Assembly (NCBI RefSeq): GCF_029227915.1
Contig: NC_079883.1
Span: 3,162,001-3,226,000, forward strand
Length of the DNA stretch: 64,000 nucleotides
Origin: Hydractinia symbiolongicarpus
Taxonomy: Eukaryota; Cnidaria; Hydrozoa; Anthoathecata; Hydractiniidae
Reading direction: 5' to 3'
Below are positions 11,301 to 24,033 of this stretch, one piece after another. Every line of letters starts with the position of its first letter. Position 1 is the first letter of the stretch. Made by a program: the position numbers and the translations under genes. Below the pieces are notes generated by a model. The model was not told the DNA's origin and made no database searches. It worked only from the letters and a program-made list of their open reading frames with translations.

Positions 11301-14300
11301 TTAACCACAATAAAATAATAATAAAAGAACACATGAATTTTAACGAGAAAATAGAAAATAAATATTTCCATGAAATAACTAACTGCCTTCCACAAAATAG
11401 TGAGTCATTATTTAAAAATGAAGTAGACAGTGTAATGCCGTTGTCAAAACTGTGTAAAAAGTAAACAATATCACAAAAATAACACATACTAAGTAAAAAA
11501 CACACAATAACACATACAACAAGTAAACAACACACAAATAACACATACAACAAGTAAACAACACACAAATAACACATATAGCAAGTAAATAACACACAAG
11601 AACACATATAACACATATAACAAGTAAATAACACACAAGAACACAAATAACACATATAACAAGTAAATAACACACAAGAACACATATAACATGTAAATAA
11701 CACAAATAACACATACAACAAGTAAACAACACACAAATAACACATACAACAAGTAAACAACACACAAATAACACATACAACAAGTAAATAACACACAAAT
11801 AACACAGATAACAAGTAAATAACACACAAATAACACAGATAACAAGCAAATAACACACAAATAACACATACAACAAGTAAATAACACACGAATAACACAC
11901 ACAACAAGTACATAACACACAAATAACACATATAAAAAGGTAATAACACACAAATAACACATACAACAAGTAAACAACACACAAATAACACATACAACAA
12001 GTACATAACATACAAATAACACATATAACAAGTAAGCAACACACAAATAACACATATAAAAAGTAAATAACACACAAGAACACATACAACAAGTAAATAA
12101 CACACAATAACACATATAACAAGTAAACAACACACAAATAACACATATAAAAAGTAAATAACACACAAGAACACATATAACAAGTAAATAACACACAATA
12201 ACACATATAACAAGTAAGCAACACACAAATAACACATATAAAAAGTAAATAACACACAAGAACACATACAACAAGTAAATAACACACAATAACACATATA
12301 ACAAGTAAACAACACACAAGAACACATATAACAAGTAAATAACACACAAATAACACATGCAACAAGTAAATAACACACAAATAACACAGATAACAAGTAT
12401 ATACATAACACATAAATACATACAAATAACACATATAACAAGTAAAAAAAACAGAAAAACACATAAATAACAAGTTAACTACACACACAAAATGTTGATG
12501 GTTAAAGTCTTACTTTTCCATTTGATCGATTTCTGATATGAGATAAAATAATGCAAAACACAAGGTGAGGATTTCACATGTTCCCCGAAAGTAATCCAAT
12601 GAATTGGTGTACTTGCGATGGTCGTGAGAGCCTGTGTCTGCAAACAATGCAATGCCCATGATAATCAAAAAAGTGACATATTGTAAGAAATGTAATCTAA
12701 AATAAAATTGTAAAAAATTTGTCAATACAAATTAAAAAAAGTTGTTCTGTATACGTGAAGATGACAACAAAAATGTTAACACAAGCATAGACATTGAATC
12801 TAGGGATGTCAAAATAGTTATTTTTACTACACTAATAATAATGATGAAACCGATGCCCAAAATTAAAAAAACAAACAAACAAAAAACCAGGGGTAATAAG
12901 AATTTACTGACTCTTCCAGGTCTTGATACTAAGTATTTTTAAATACAATAGTGCTTTACAAAGGATTTTTCCCTTCAAAAAAAATAGGCTAAAAAACCAA
13001 CTAAATAAAACATAACACATTAAATAATGAATAAAATAACGTGTACCTAATCTTGCTTCTTCCAAACTTTTCCCATTTTCTGTTCACTAACATTCGTATA
13101 ACAGGGTGACTTATAGCATCCTAGAAATTAAGAATAGGCAAATTATATACATGCTTTATACAAAATCGAACTTTTTTAGCTTCAGTTTTAATGCTTCCAA
13201 ACTTCTGAGCAATCTTTCTAGGAATCTATTAACCCTAACTCTCTTTCAGCCTAAAGTTTCTTTTTCCAGCTTGCTTTATTAATTAACAGATTCCCCTATT
13301 TAATCTCTTGGATATATCGCAACCTGTTAAAGGTATCCATAATATCACGGATGTAGAAGAGGTCAGGCCCAGAAAAATGTTTGTCAATCATGATTAATAT
13401 AGAAAAGAAATGTTTGAGAAAGTATACTAAATAAAAAGTTATTTGAATTTCTCAAGTAAAACATACTTCACCATGAGGACTGTCAGCAAGTAACTGCAAA
13501 CAAGATGGCGACCAATGATCAAATTCAGGATTCATTTCGTTGTTAATTTTAGCTGGCTCACTTTTTTGATCTCCATCCAAAAGTCGGTAATAAAAATGGT
13601 ATCTCAATGGCATATCTGGTATTTTGGACCATGCTTCTTCCTTTCGTTGACCACTTTTAACAGGAACATATGGCCAATCAGCATTCACACAGCAGTCAAG
13701 AATGGTGATAACTGTTTGCTACAAAAGTTTTTTAAATCAATGTTTACAAGAAAGAATTTATTTTATTTAGAATTTACTTTACTTGGAATTTACAGGCAAA
13801 TCTTTGTTCAGACATAACATGATCAGCTCTGATGTCTTTGATTTATACTACACTTTGACTCAATCAAAATACTTTCATAAAAAAAAGTAAAAAAAATGAT
13901 ATATATTTGTGTACCTTCATTGTTGGATCTTTGATAATATCAGCCAGCTGAAACCTTGCATCAAATGTTTCATTAGATTCAAATAAATCTCTTACTCTAC
14001 ACAAAAGATAATAAATCATTTGTTATTACATATCTTTCCTCCCTGAAAACTGGTATGTTTAAATATAAAAATGCAAGCCATACCTCTCATGAAGCATATG
14101 CTTTGCTAAAAAACTTGAGACATCGTCATATCTTTTTAACAAAGAAAGCTCTAAAGGCAATCTATCCAATCCTTGACCACTTGTAGGTTCGTATACCAAT
14201 CCTGGATAAAAACCAACATAGATTTCAGCTATCTCAGTTAGATTGCGTTCAGCAACAAGATGTAATATTGTCTTTTTTCCTTCATTGTGTATGTCAAGTG

Positions 14301-17300
14301 GCCATGCATAAATGCGATTCTTCTGTTCAAATGTAGATTGATAGTCTTCTGTGATGATGATATTTGCAAACTCCGAGAGCTGAAATATGAAACACAGTCT
14401 TAAATTGTGTGATCATACAGCTGCCAAAAGTGGGTTAATTCTAAGAAAATTATTTTTAGGTTATAGAAAAGCTCATCTAAATATATAAAAAACAGCTTTT
14501 GAGAGTCAATCATTTTTTGTATAACATTTACCTTTTGTCTAGTATTTCTGGTGAATCTTGCACTACTAACATTTAGACAAAAATGAGTATGCAAAAAAAT
14601 AGATGTAAAATCGTATTTTTGAAAAAAAACCTACAAAATGATCATTTTATACCTTCTAAAGAATCAAAAGTTGCTTATCAGGTTTTTCACTCTTAAAAGA
14701 TTTTTTTTTAAATTTCCATCCTGATCTTATGACAACACTATTGATGATTTCATAAGATCATAAGGTAGTCAGCAAAAATTTGTTTTTTAAATTACAAAAT
14801 AAAATAAGAGTATTAAAAATGAGTAAAATGATTTTGGGGAATGTATGCTCCTAAAATTTCAATATTTTATAGGAACTGTAAAATATTGTTTTTTAAATTT
14901 TTTTCCTTGACATATGTGCCCCTTGACAGATTTTATTTATTAATTTGCTTCACCAAATTTGCTGTATATTATACATGCAATGTTTGAAGCACCTACTATA
15001 CTAGTTACATTTGAAACAAGTCGGCAAACATTGCAACCATTTTAATCTTGAAATAGGCTTTAGAAATAATTTTAATAGGTCTTGTATTAAAATAAACTTG
15101 TTGTACAATTTAGATAAAAATTAGGCGACTAGGGCATTTCAACACAAGCCTGGTCATGAGTTTTTCACCTGGATTTTTTTTACATATGAGTTAAACCTCA
15201 ATTTGTGAACTTTGCTGGAACTCGCTCTTCGTTTGTTGTCCATGTCAAAACAAAAGCCAACCTGTGCGGTTACAGCTGGTAAAGAAATATTATTATTACT
15301 TTCAACTGCGAAATATTTATTTCATAAGATATCCCATGCACCACATGTGTTCAGTCGCGTCCTTAAGAATTAAGAAAACAAACTTTCCTTCACGTTTTAT
15401 CGCAAGTTTATTTCCTTCGTTAAATATGAATGAAATCAAAGATTTTCCTTGTGTATATTCTGTCAAAACCCATCATGTAAATATAGGCAAATCATGGGAA
15501 GTTAAGGATTAGCAAGCAATGACTTCCCTTACTGCAGCAACAAAAATTCATGCGCAAGAGCAACAGCAGTCTGTAAGTGCAGTCATGCAGAATTGTTTCA
15601 TCTGTGCTCCGTCAGTGTTCACCTCCACATTAGTTAAGGACTGCATGGCTGGACTTCTTTTGGAAGACCTGGTTACCAACAACGAAGTGGCCAGGCAATT
15701 GAGATTCATGTCTACGTAGTTTTTTTAACTAAGTCAGGAGTCGTTGATTTAGCTAGATAGTCAGACAACTGAGTCATGGATCAGGGATATTCAATTATTA
15801 CGTCATGTAAATAAATGGAAGTGGTTGACCAAGAATAAAATCTATTGATTGTCAGATGAACATTAAAAATGAGCTGTGGAAACGACCAACCAAGCTGGAA
15901 ATACGATGGACAATTTTTCCAACTGGTCCAAAAAAAATTATTTTGAGGGCTGTTACGGTTGTAATTTCCCATTATTTTATTTATTTTTTTGCAACAAGTG
16001 GTAGTAGTAGTATTTATTTGCTGCTATATAGATTGTACAGTATATAATATATAAATGTATAAATGTATATAAAGTTGTATGTTGAAAAATAAAAATAATA
16101 CAATACAAGCTATAGTAGTCAGGAGACCGACCACTAGCAAAAGCTAATCTAAGGAGGTCACCTTTAGGTATAGTTTCAAAACTATTTTTGTTTATGTGCA
16201 ATATGCAAAAAAAGTTGTGATTTTTTTTGAGAAATGTACAGGTAAATAATTTAAGTCTAGAAAGATTAAGTGAGGTAAGATCAATAGAATGGAAATGCTT
16301 TTGGAGAGAGTTCCAGTTTTTTATTGCTTGATAGTGAATAGAATCCGTACCATAAGTTAAAGTCCTAATAGATGGTATAGAAAGAAGTTTGTAGGAGCAT
16401 CCTCTAGTTACATGATTATTTGGCAGATAAGTCAGATTGAAAGAATTTTGTATATACGAAGGAGATAAGTTGTTAAGAGTTTTATACACTAAGAAAACGT
16501 TTAATGTGAAAATTATATCAGCAAGGGGAGGTATATTTAGAGTATCAAAGAGCGGTTCAGAGTACGCATAGTAATCAGAAAAAGTTATGAGGCAAACTGC
16601 AGATTTTTGTAGTTTAAAAATACAAGAGTTGAGTGGAAGATTTTGACCCCAGACTTGAGTTGCATATGATAGATGAGAGTGAAAAAGGGCAAAATATACA
16701 GTGCGTAGGTTTTTCCGAGATAAGTAATAATGTAATTTTGAGGGAATACCATTGGCTCTACGAAGTTTAAGAGCAAGAGTGTTATAATGATAGAACAAGC
16801 TTAAATTTTCATTTAAGTAAACCCCCCAGGTATTTGACTGATGATGAGAGTGGGAGATGTTTAGAACCTAGTTTCAACTTGATGTCATAGTTAATTTTTT
16901 TCCTGATATTTCTGAAAAAGGATAACTTCTGTTTTGGTCACGTTAAGAGCTATCTTATCAGCATTCAGCAATTGTAGTAAGAGTTTTAGATCAAGTTTAA
17001 CTTTCTTTTTGATAATGCTGAGATCTTTATGAGAAAATAGGAGACAGGTGTCATCAGCAAATAGGAAAGTTTCTGAGTTAATTACTGCATCAGAGATGTC
17101 ATTGATATAGAGTAAGAAAAGGAGGGGTCCTAGAACAGAACCTTGTGGTACGCCATTTGGAAGAGATTTGAGATTAGAACTGTGGCCATTGATAGACACA
17201 TACTGGTTATGATTGAGAAGGTATGATTTAAACCATTGCTTAGGCAAACCTCTAATCCCATAATGATTTAATTTGGATAAAAGAATTGCATGGTCTACAG

Positions 17301-19212
17301 TATCAAACGCCTTTTGCAGATCAATAAAGACCCCACATGAGAAATGTCCTTTGTCTAGGTCTGAGTGAATTTGTTCAGTGAGACTGATAAGTGCATGAGA
17401 GGTGGAATGCTTACTTTGAAATCCGAACTGTTTGTTAGTAATTATGTTATGTTTATTTAGGAAGGATGTTAATCTAGAATGTACAAGTTTTTCAAACATT
17501 TTATCTATGTTGGAAAGAAGAGATATCGGCCTGTAGTTAGTGACTTCAAAAGGGGAACCTTTGTTTTTGAAGATGGGGACTACTTTAACTAATTTTAGTG
17601 CATTGGGAAAGATACCTGTTTCAAAAGAGAGATTAAATATATCTATTAAGATTTTAGATATGTCTATTAGGAGAATATTCAATACTTTATTTGGAATACT
17701 ATTTGGTCCAGTTGCCTTGTTTGGATCCAAAGATTTTATTATTTTTATTACCTCATGTTTCTTTATTGGAGAAAAGAAAAAGGATTTAGCAGAATGGTTG
17801 TTAAGAAAATGTTTAAAAGTTTATTAGAGCATGGGATATGTTGTTTTATTTTGTCTGCTATGGTAGTGAAATAATTATTGAATGTGTTACTTAATATGTT
17901 AGGATCAGTCTCAAGCTGATTATTAATGTTTAAAGAGATTTTAGGAGATTCACTTTTACATTTGATATTGACGAGTTTCCTTATTCCTTTCCACACTGAC
18001 TTAGAGTAATTAATATTTTGGTCAAAGAACTTTTTATAGTAATTAGTTTTACTTATACAAAAGATTGACAATTTGATTTCTGTAGGATTTATACTGATTA
18101 TGATAAGTATCTTTAAGAGACTTGTTTTTATTTAATAATCAAAATTTAATTTTCTAACCACAAGCAGATAAGCAGGGGTAACTTGTTAATGTTGACAATG
18201 ATTTACCATCATTGATAGTGGTGCAGTGTTTGAGGTTCACTGCTCATGGCGCTTGCCCTGAGAATGTCCCCCACCCCTTAAAATAGATAAGGCTTTGTGC
18301 GCAGTGCGCAAAGTAATGGAAATGGTCTTGTTTGAGTCCATTGAGTACCAAAGTGGCCTAATCATTTTGGTGCAACTAGGTGTTAAGTAAGGCATAAAAT
18401 TTATCATAGCGCATTTGATTTTGTAGGTATGCAGTTTATCACGCATCTAGCTTACAATAGGAACATGCAGTGGTGTGGGCCTATAATCACACAACGTTTA
18501 TGACCAGGCTTGCAACATATTCTTTTTTGCTTGTTCCTATTTGAACACTTGTTCCGTTCTCCAAAATTTTTACCACGTTGTTTTAATGGATGTTGTAGTC
18601 AAAAGCATAAGTTATGTAGTCGGTGGAGTTGCCTTATTATCGTCAAATCTGTTTATTTAGTTAATGACAAAGATGTTATACGAGCTAGCTACAAAAAAAA
18701 GTATTAAACTAACCTGCTGTTTAAAACTTGACACGATTTGAGGATCATTGGCATATTTGACATATTCATCATGAACTTCTGTTAATAAGAAAACTAAAGG
18801 GTCTTTCTTTTCTAATCTACATCTTTGTTGTATATTGCTAACTCTTACTTTATTTAGTGCTGTGCTCCATCCTATTTCTTTGCCATCACCAAAGAGTTTA
18901 GTAACCTAAATTGAGTTTAGAACCCGATAAAAGATCCAATAAAGAATTTACTAATTGAAAATTTGCATAAAAACAATAAGAAACTAGAACTGCTATTATT
19001 GTGGCAAAATCTAGAAAAAAAAGATTTTACAATACCTCATCCCAAAAGTCAGAGTTACTGAAATCTTCGTTAAATGGATTTTTAATAAATTCTTGAATAC
19101 GATGATCTACGTCAACGATAGCTTGTCCGCCTGCTTTCACAAGCGGGATATTCTCAGTTTTACCAGCAGATGTGTTATTTGACTCTTTTTCATCGTCAGT
19201 ACTTCCATACAT
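8310..19212 (-). CDS. TRP-family ankyrin-repeat cation channel, TRPV/TRPA-like (TRP-A)
   Basis: Exons, 5' to 3' on the minus strand: 19212-19036, 18905-18714, 14379-14084, 13996-13915, 13718-13467, 13120-13047, 12696-12514, 10925-10749, 10240-10085, 9484-9404, 9034-8854, 8703-8643, 8493-8430, 8355-8310. The joined frame is 2022 nt, 673 residues, ending in TAA. Ankyrin-like helices (KTILHLVAERN; CLQLLADSP) fill about residues 124-335. A pre-S1 HP...RKW helix follows, then S1-S2 (358-418), S3-S4 with YWKDPFNYLDL (419-477), S5 (478-529), a pore helix WKVLLKEVRALAEG (530-556) and S6 followed by NILIGQLSYRYE (557-590). The product should be a plasma-membrane tetrameric cation channel; the stimulus is unknown. 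I cannot fix the subfamily. It is paralogous to TRP-B with matching intron phases. Confidence 0.85.
9186..9298 (-). mobile_element. Mini-Helitron-like element, solo copy
   Basis: Read on the minus strand it begins TCTCTTTAATAATAACCGTA, flanked by A, and ends in ...GCTAACGAGCTACCGAGTAG, flanked by T. The long unit of the tandem array at 25983-26630 begins with nearly the same bases. The 3' hairpin is missing in this copy. It lies in the intron between TRP-A exons 10 and 11. Confidence 0.55.
11465..12480. repeat. 31-bp minisatellite, about 32 copies
   Basis: The unit is close to AACACATACAACAAGTAAACAACACACAAAT, with 28-31 bp variants (ACACATATAAC, CACACAAGAAC). It fills most of the intron between TRP-A exons 7 and 8. 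The minus-strand unit contains no TAA, TAG or TGA in any frame, so all three minus frames stay open for about 1 kb. Because 31 is not a multiple of 3, each frame cycles through the same Cys/Tyr/Leu/Val-rich peptides. No gene is implied. Confidence 0.93.
15977..18130 (-). mobile_element. CR1-like LINE, 5'-truncated and frameshifted, in TRP-A intron 2
   Basis: Minus-strand segments at 18071-17763, 17730-16891 and 16798-15977 together give the end of a linker, a reverse transcriptase and its C-terminal region. RT hallmarks are NKATGPNSIP, VVPIFKNKG, NYRPISLLS, FIDLQKAFDTVDH, NGVPQGSVLGP and the catalytic FADD (17050-17061). The C-terminal part has SHLSYATQVWG and a final SGRSPDYYSLY, typical of CR1/Jockey-group elements. 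The three segments lie in different frames and a stop follows 16891, so this copy is dead. The endonuclease part is missing. The 3' tail is an ATAAATAAAATAATGG-like repeat. It is inserted in the sense orientation of the host gene. Confidence 0.9.
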
Positions 19213-19525
19213 TTTAAATTATTACCAAATAGCTAGCTAGAGAAACTGCTTGCAAACAGAAATATTTTCCAGAGCAGCAACACAGCTGATAACCACCCCC
19301 TTTGGTCCACATGCGTCCGACTGTGCATTTTTAATTTACGGACCCGAAGTCAAAACACGATTTTTATTTATAAAGATTGACGCTTATTATTTTCAAAATA
19401 AAATAAAGCAAAATTTACAATAGAAATAAAAAATTTACATGCTTTTTCAGACCTGATGTTGAAAAGCATAAAGTCTTCACTCTCTGAAAGTTATAACGAT
19501 GTAACGATGTACCCCTTTTGCTGTT

Positions 19526-20005
19526 TTACCGTCTCTTTGCAATAATTTGAGCAATGACTTGGTTAATAAATGCATTTTCGTTCCCTTCATTTTTCACCAC
19601 TGGCATGCCGGTTAAACATTTGGGCAGAGTCGTGTCTCCGTTTAATGATACAAGGATCAATTTATGAGGTGATGATTTGACTTCTTTTTCAACAAACTTT
19701 TTTAAAACTGTCACGCAGTCTTTATAATTTTTTAGCATCACATCTGGACATTTTGATTTATCTTTTTTATCAATAAAATTTGCAAAGTTTTGTGAGCAAA
19801 TAATAATCACTGCATGTGCGTAAACGTTAAGAACATTCTCCAACTTTTTTGCGAACGTTGCCCCTTTGGCTTCCAACACGTTTTCCATTGTTTTAAGCGT
19901 TATTGTACCACTCGTGGTTCGAAGAGTTGTTGCAAGAGTTGCAGCTTGGGATTCAAGATCTTTATCGCATAATAAGAGAAATCCACGAGCAAGTTCCGAA
20001 CTCAT
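19526..20005 (-). CDS. Small TIR/SEFIR-like single-domain protein
   Basis: The reading frame from ATG at 20005 (context AAGGATGAG) gives 159 residues in one exon. An acceptor at 20019-20020 and a donor at 20486-20487 (CTG|GTAAGTTT) suggest an upstream 5' UTR exon. The fold looks alpha/beta: a start GFLLLCDKD, a helix with ATLATTLRTT, a core strand AHAVIIICSQNFANFI, a basic linker, a strand KLILVSLNG followed by TTLPKCLTG, and a last amphipathic helix ending AKRR. That order resembles TIR or SEFIR domains (an aspartate after the first strand, a CS-containing strand, a proline box-like turn). It has no signal peptide, membrane span or death domain, so it would be a cytosolic adaptor-like protein. 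The family call is my inference; it could be another Rossmann-like fold. It lies upstream of TRP-A on the same strand. Confidence 0.5.
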   Translation of the reverse strand: MSSELARGFLLLCDKDLESQAATLATTLRTTSGTITLKTMENVLEAKGATFAKKLENVLNVYAHAVIIICSQNFANFIDKKDKSKCPDVMLKNYKDCVTVLKKFVEKEVKSSPHKLILVSLNGDTTLPKCLTGMPVVKNEGNENAFINQVIAQIIAKRR

Positions 20006-21670
20006 CCTTGTTAAATTTCTAAAAAAATACAAAGCCGCGTAATTATTATATATTCAATGCGTAATTACGATAATCTGGTCCTTAAATTATACATGTCACT
20101 TTAAATCAAAAGCCACGATGTTTGTAAACAAAAAATAGCAGTAAGAAAATCCGGACCAGATAACGAAAGTTATAAAAATCATGACAAAGTATTCACTTAA
20201 ATTAATATGGTTGGAATACAGGATATAAAAATAAAGTGAATAAAATTATCTGTTGAAATAGGTTGTATCAAGTAGATGGCGATACATAGTTTAAACACAT
20301 ACAGCAATAAAGGGAAACTTACAGAAAAAGAAAATAATATGTAAACAGAGAGTAGGTAAATTACGCACATTTCACAAGGAGTACATTTTAACTGGTACAT
20401 ACGGTTTAGGAAAAATGCTAACTAGTTTTTAATGAACGTTAAAGATAAAAATTCACTTTGTTCGATTTCTTTTAAGAAGAAACTTACCAGAACAATAAGC
20501 TCTTATGTCAGGTGATTTTATAAACTCCAAAATAAGATCGTGGATACTTTTGTGATACGAGCGTCAACTGTCAACAAACACTCCTGTAACGATAAACACA
20601 AGGAGTTAAAAACCCTTACATGCATGAGTGGAAAATGTCCATCATACTCTCTCAAATTAACCAATAGTATTATTCAACTTCTATAGCTTAACAATTTCCC
20701 TTTGTCCGCGTGTGATTGACATTTTTAACAGAGTTAAATAGCACATAAACTAGAACTCAAGCCCTTAATTTGACAAACAGCACGTGATTTAATAATGGTA
20801 GAGTCATCTCGCTAATTTCCGCGGGAAAATTTTCTTAAATGCGCGTCAGCGATACGTTCCGAAAATTCGTCCCTTTCAGACACCGCTTTTCACCTATTTA
20901 AAACCAGATTTGTAAATTTTTCTTTCTAAGTTCTAATAACAGCCGCCAGAGGAATATAATAATGTTCGTACTTAATGTTTATATCTTTTAAATTCACTAA
21001 ACTGTTTACTGGAGGCGTATCATAGAAGAAGAAACATCTTTTTATCGTCAATTTACGTAAATTAAAAGAGGAGCTATTGTCATATTGAAGGCCCAGTCGG
21101 AAGAACAGCATCTAAAGCACTTCTCAAAAATATAAAAAACACATCTTATCCATCAAGAACCTCCGTTTCCAAAAGTCTAAATAAACTAAAAGTGATACAG
21201 AACTTGTTTTAGGTTCAGTCATCGTGAACGGCAAAGAACGTAATTTGCAGACCAATCCGGGTCCGCAGAATACACACTATAAAATTGAAATCAAACTTTA
21301 GCAAAAAGCTTAACATAACAAAAAAGCTATACCCTTATATTAAAAAGTCAGGCTAGCACTCTTTCTTAACATTCAGATACTTCACATTTACACATTATTA
21401 TTTTATGCCCTACTTTGCTTTTACAATTTTCATAGGTATATAACATTTGACGCTTTTTTATGGTGTCGAGCCTCGTTTTAAAAATAGTAAGCTCAGTGGC
21501 TTTGATACACGCACTTAGCGCGCTGCACGCCAGCACGCGGTTTCACCATTAATCTTGTTGTCTTGTAAGAAAGCGATTTATAAGAACGGTGTTACTATTC
21601 ACATTTTACTAGTGTTTTATCAACTCGTTGATAAAAATCAATTTCAAAACCTACCTTGTCCCCAGGACTC

Positions 21671-21720
21671 GTTTCTATTTCTGACAATTTTTCGTTGTCC
21701 GAGATTGTCAGAAATAGAAA
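21671..21720. repeat. Hairpin repeat with 17-bp arms
   Basis: GTTTCTATTTCTGACAAT (21671-21688) is matched by ATTGTCAGAAATAGAAA (21704-21720), leaving a short loop. The outer flanks CCCCAGGACTCG and CGAACCTAGAGACGAGG extend the imperfect symmetry. It resembles a small palindromic MITE. Confidence 0.7.
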
Positions 21721-23950
21721 ACGAACCTAGAGACGAGGTTTTTCTACAACAATAAGATAACTTGTGAAACATACCATATAAAAAACGGAATTTTGGGGAA
21801 ACAAGGAAGGAGGTCGTTAATTAAAAAAAGCTTTTCTTAGTCCACACATGCCATTAAAATTAGTAAAACAGATTTTTTGGAATTCATCTTTGTCATTGCA
21901 CGAATTTTTGCGCGGATTCATTTTTGCGAAATTTATATAAAAAATAAATCTTTATTATTATTTCAGCCTCTTGATTTTATATCAAATTCGCTAAACTCTC
22001 GAAAATCAGTGTACCTGCTAAGTTGAGTACTCTTAATAAAAAAATGCATTGAGAAACTTTCTTAAATACCGTAGCTGCAAAAGTTGAGAAACATTTAAAG
22101 CAAGACCATTTTCTTGGTTTCTTTTATAAAACGTGCAATTATGGAGAAAAATGTTGCTCACGCTTTTTTATATAATATAAGAGCATTACGCTGAAATATA
22201 CTCGAAGATTAAAAATTATCTTAAGAATAATACAATACTCAAACGACTTATTATTATCAACCTTTTTTCTGTCTCGCTTCTTCAAATGCTATCTTAAACT
22301 GGTGAACCGGGTCAATATTGCACATATATAAGAATATGTTGAGAATAATTTTAGCCTGAAAGCTGATGAAAATTAAGAACATATTTGTCTGCTCAAAAAA
22401 GGCCGTTAGAAAAAAAGCGATCGCTTCTTATTTATTTGAAAATCGCATAAAAATTTATCATAACCAAAAAATGTTCCCCTTTTAAAGTATAGCTAACAAA
22501 AAAATTGTTTCTTTGGGAGCATAGCTAAAAAAATATTTCTCACCTTGCGTTCCACAAAACAGAATTAAATGGAATTAACTTTGCTATGATCCGAAACAAA
22601 CATATGTTTTTTAATAAAAAGAAAAAAGAAAAATACAGATACGTTACACTGATAGAATATTCTTCTTTAAAGAATCTTCTTTTTTAATAATTTTCATTCA
22701 CCATGTAAAATATTGTCTATTCATATAACGCTTCTAGGTTGTTTCGATCAACTTGTCACAGGGCTTTTTTTCTCTCGTTGGCGCTGCGCTTATTGATAGA
22801 TCTGTCTCGCTGTCAGATATGCAGAGACAACGGGCTTTGGGATTGGGGTTGTGTTTCGACGAACCTAAATTATTTCTGTTACAAGAACCGATAAAAAACA
22901 GAGGAATTAATTATTTACATCCTCGCAAATACGTTTTTCTTTAAACACGGAGTTATTAAACTTTATTTGCCGTAGCATCTGTTTAAATAAAATGTGTCTA
23001 TCATGAATAGACGAAATAAATATATATTGAATTAATAATATTGCCATGGCAATCTTATCACGTCGTGTATCGCGCGCCATCTTATAAATGTTGTAGCCTC
23101 TCTTCACTCTCCCACTTCCTCGTAAAACTACATTTCATCTTCACATTATCCTCGTCCCAGGGTCTTTTAGCCCCCGACTCGTTATCATGGACCCTCGTAC
23201 AGATTTTTGGCGATATTAAATTCATCAAAAGGCAAAATGCCCTGGCAAAAAGGTTGTTTTTTTTATTAGACTGGCCGAAATTTAAAAATCCATAAAAAAT
23301 TTCAATCACCATATTTTCAGTTGCTCTACCTTTTTGTAATTTTAAACGGTTTTGAGTTATGACTGTTTCTTTATTATTTTTTCGGATATATATAAGTTGG
23401 TATGCTTCTAAATTCCAACCTTGTACATTATTATATACAGTCAAAGCAAACGTAGTTACCAAGACCCTGGAAACAATAGGTTTTCTAACTAACAAGCTTC
23501 CATGACACGCCTGAGTTAAAATACAACATATGACAATAATTGCTAGTAGCCTAACCTCGTTCCCATGGCATTTGCCTTGTTGATGAAGTTGATAGCGTTA
23601 GCCACTCCGTAATAACGACTCAGGGGTCACAAAACCCTGTGGATGAGGTTGGTAGTAGCCGTCTATTTATTTGCAGAATAGCACCAATTTTTTAAAGCTT
23701 GTATTTGGGTCATTTTTGCAAAATTTATTTTCCCTAATTCATTTCTTAAAGAAAAAAAATTAAATATTTATTTAAAATTTTTAACTCTCACTAAAAATTA
23801 TTGAAAAATATAAAAATTAGCCGTTGCATTACCGTCACATGATAGTTCGAAAAAGTCTGTTTTAATAACAACATAATAACACGGGCTGCATAACGTAATG
23901 GGTTCATAACAGTGAAACCGTTAGCAGGCAGGGTAAGGGTCTTGAAAAAC

Positions 23951-24033
23951 CTCAATCCCCAGGGCTCTTTGTTTTTTTTACACTCGCCGTACCATATCAA
24001 AAAGAGAGAAAAAAGCCCTGGGGCGGGGGTTGT
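23951..24033. repeat. Palindromic MITE-like repeat
   Basis: The left arm CCCCAGGGCTCTTTG and the right arm AAAAAGCCCTGGGGCGGGGG are inverted copies around an AT-rich loop. Related CCCAGG...GACGAGG blocks occur near 21660, 23155 and 59698-59760, so it is a dispersed family. Confidence 0.55.

Noticed and set aside
10745-11395. A 216-codon minus-strand frame
   Set aside because: Only 10749-10925 is a real TRP-A exon (with AG and GT ends); the upstream part is intron read-through.
11236-12488. Three overlapping minus-strand frames of 310-408 codons rich in Cys, Tyr, Leu and Val
   Set aside because: They are produced by the stop-free 31-bp minisatellite and encode the same rotating peptide in all three frames; the flanks are TRP-A intron.
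23082-23495. 137-codon minus-strand frame
   Set aside because: It overlaps dispersed hairpin-type repeat sequence (CCTCGTCCCAGGG block) and shows no domain or splice context.
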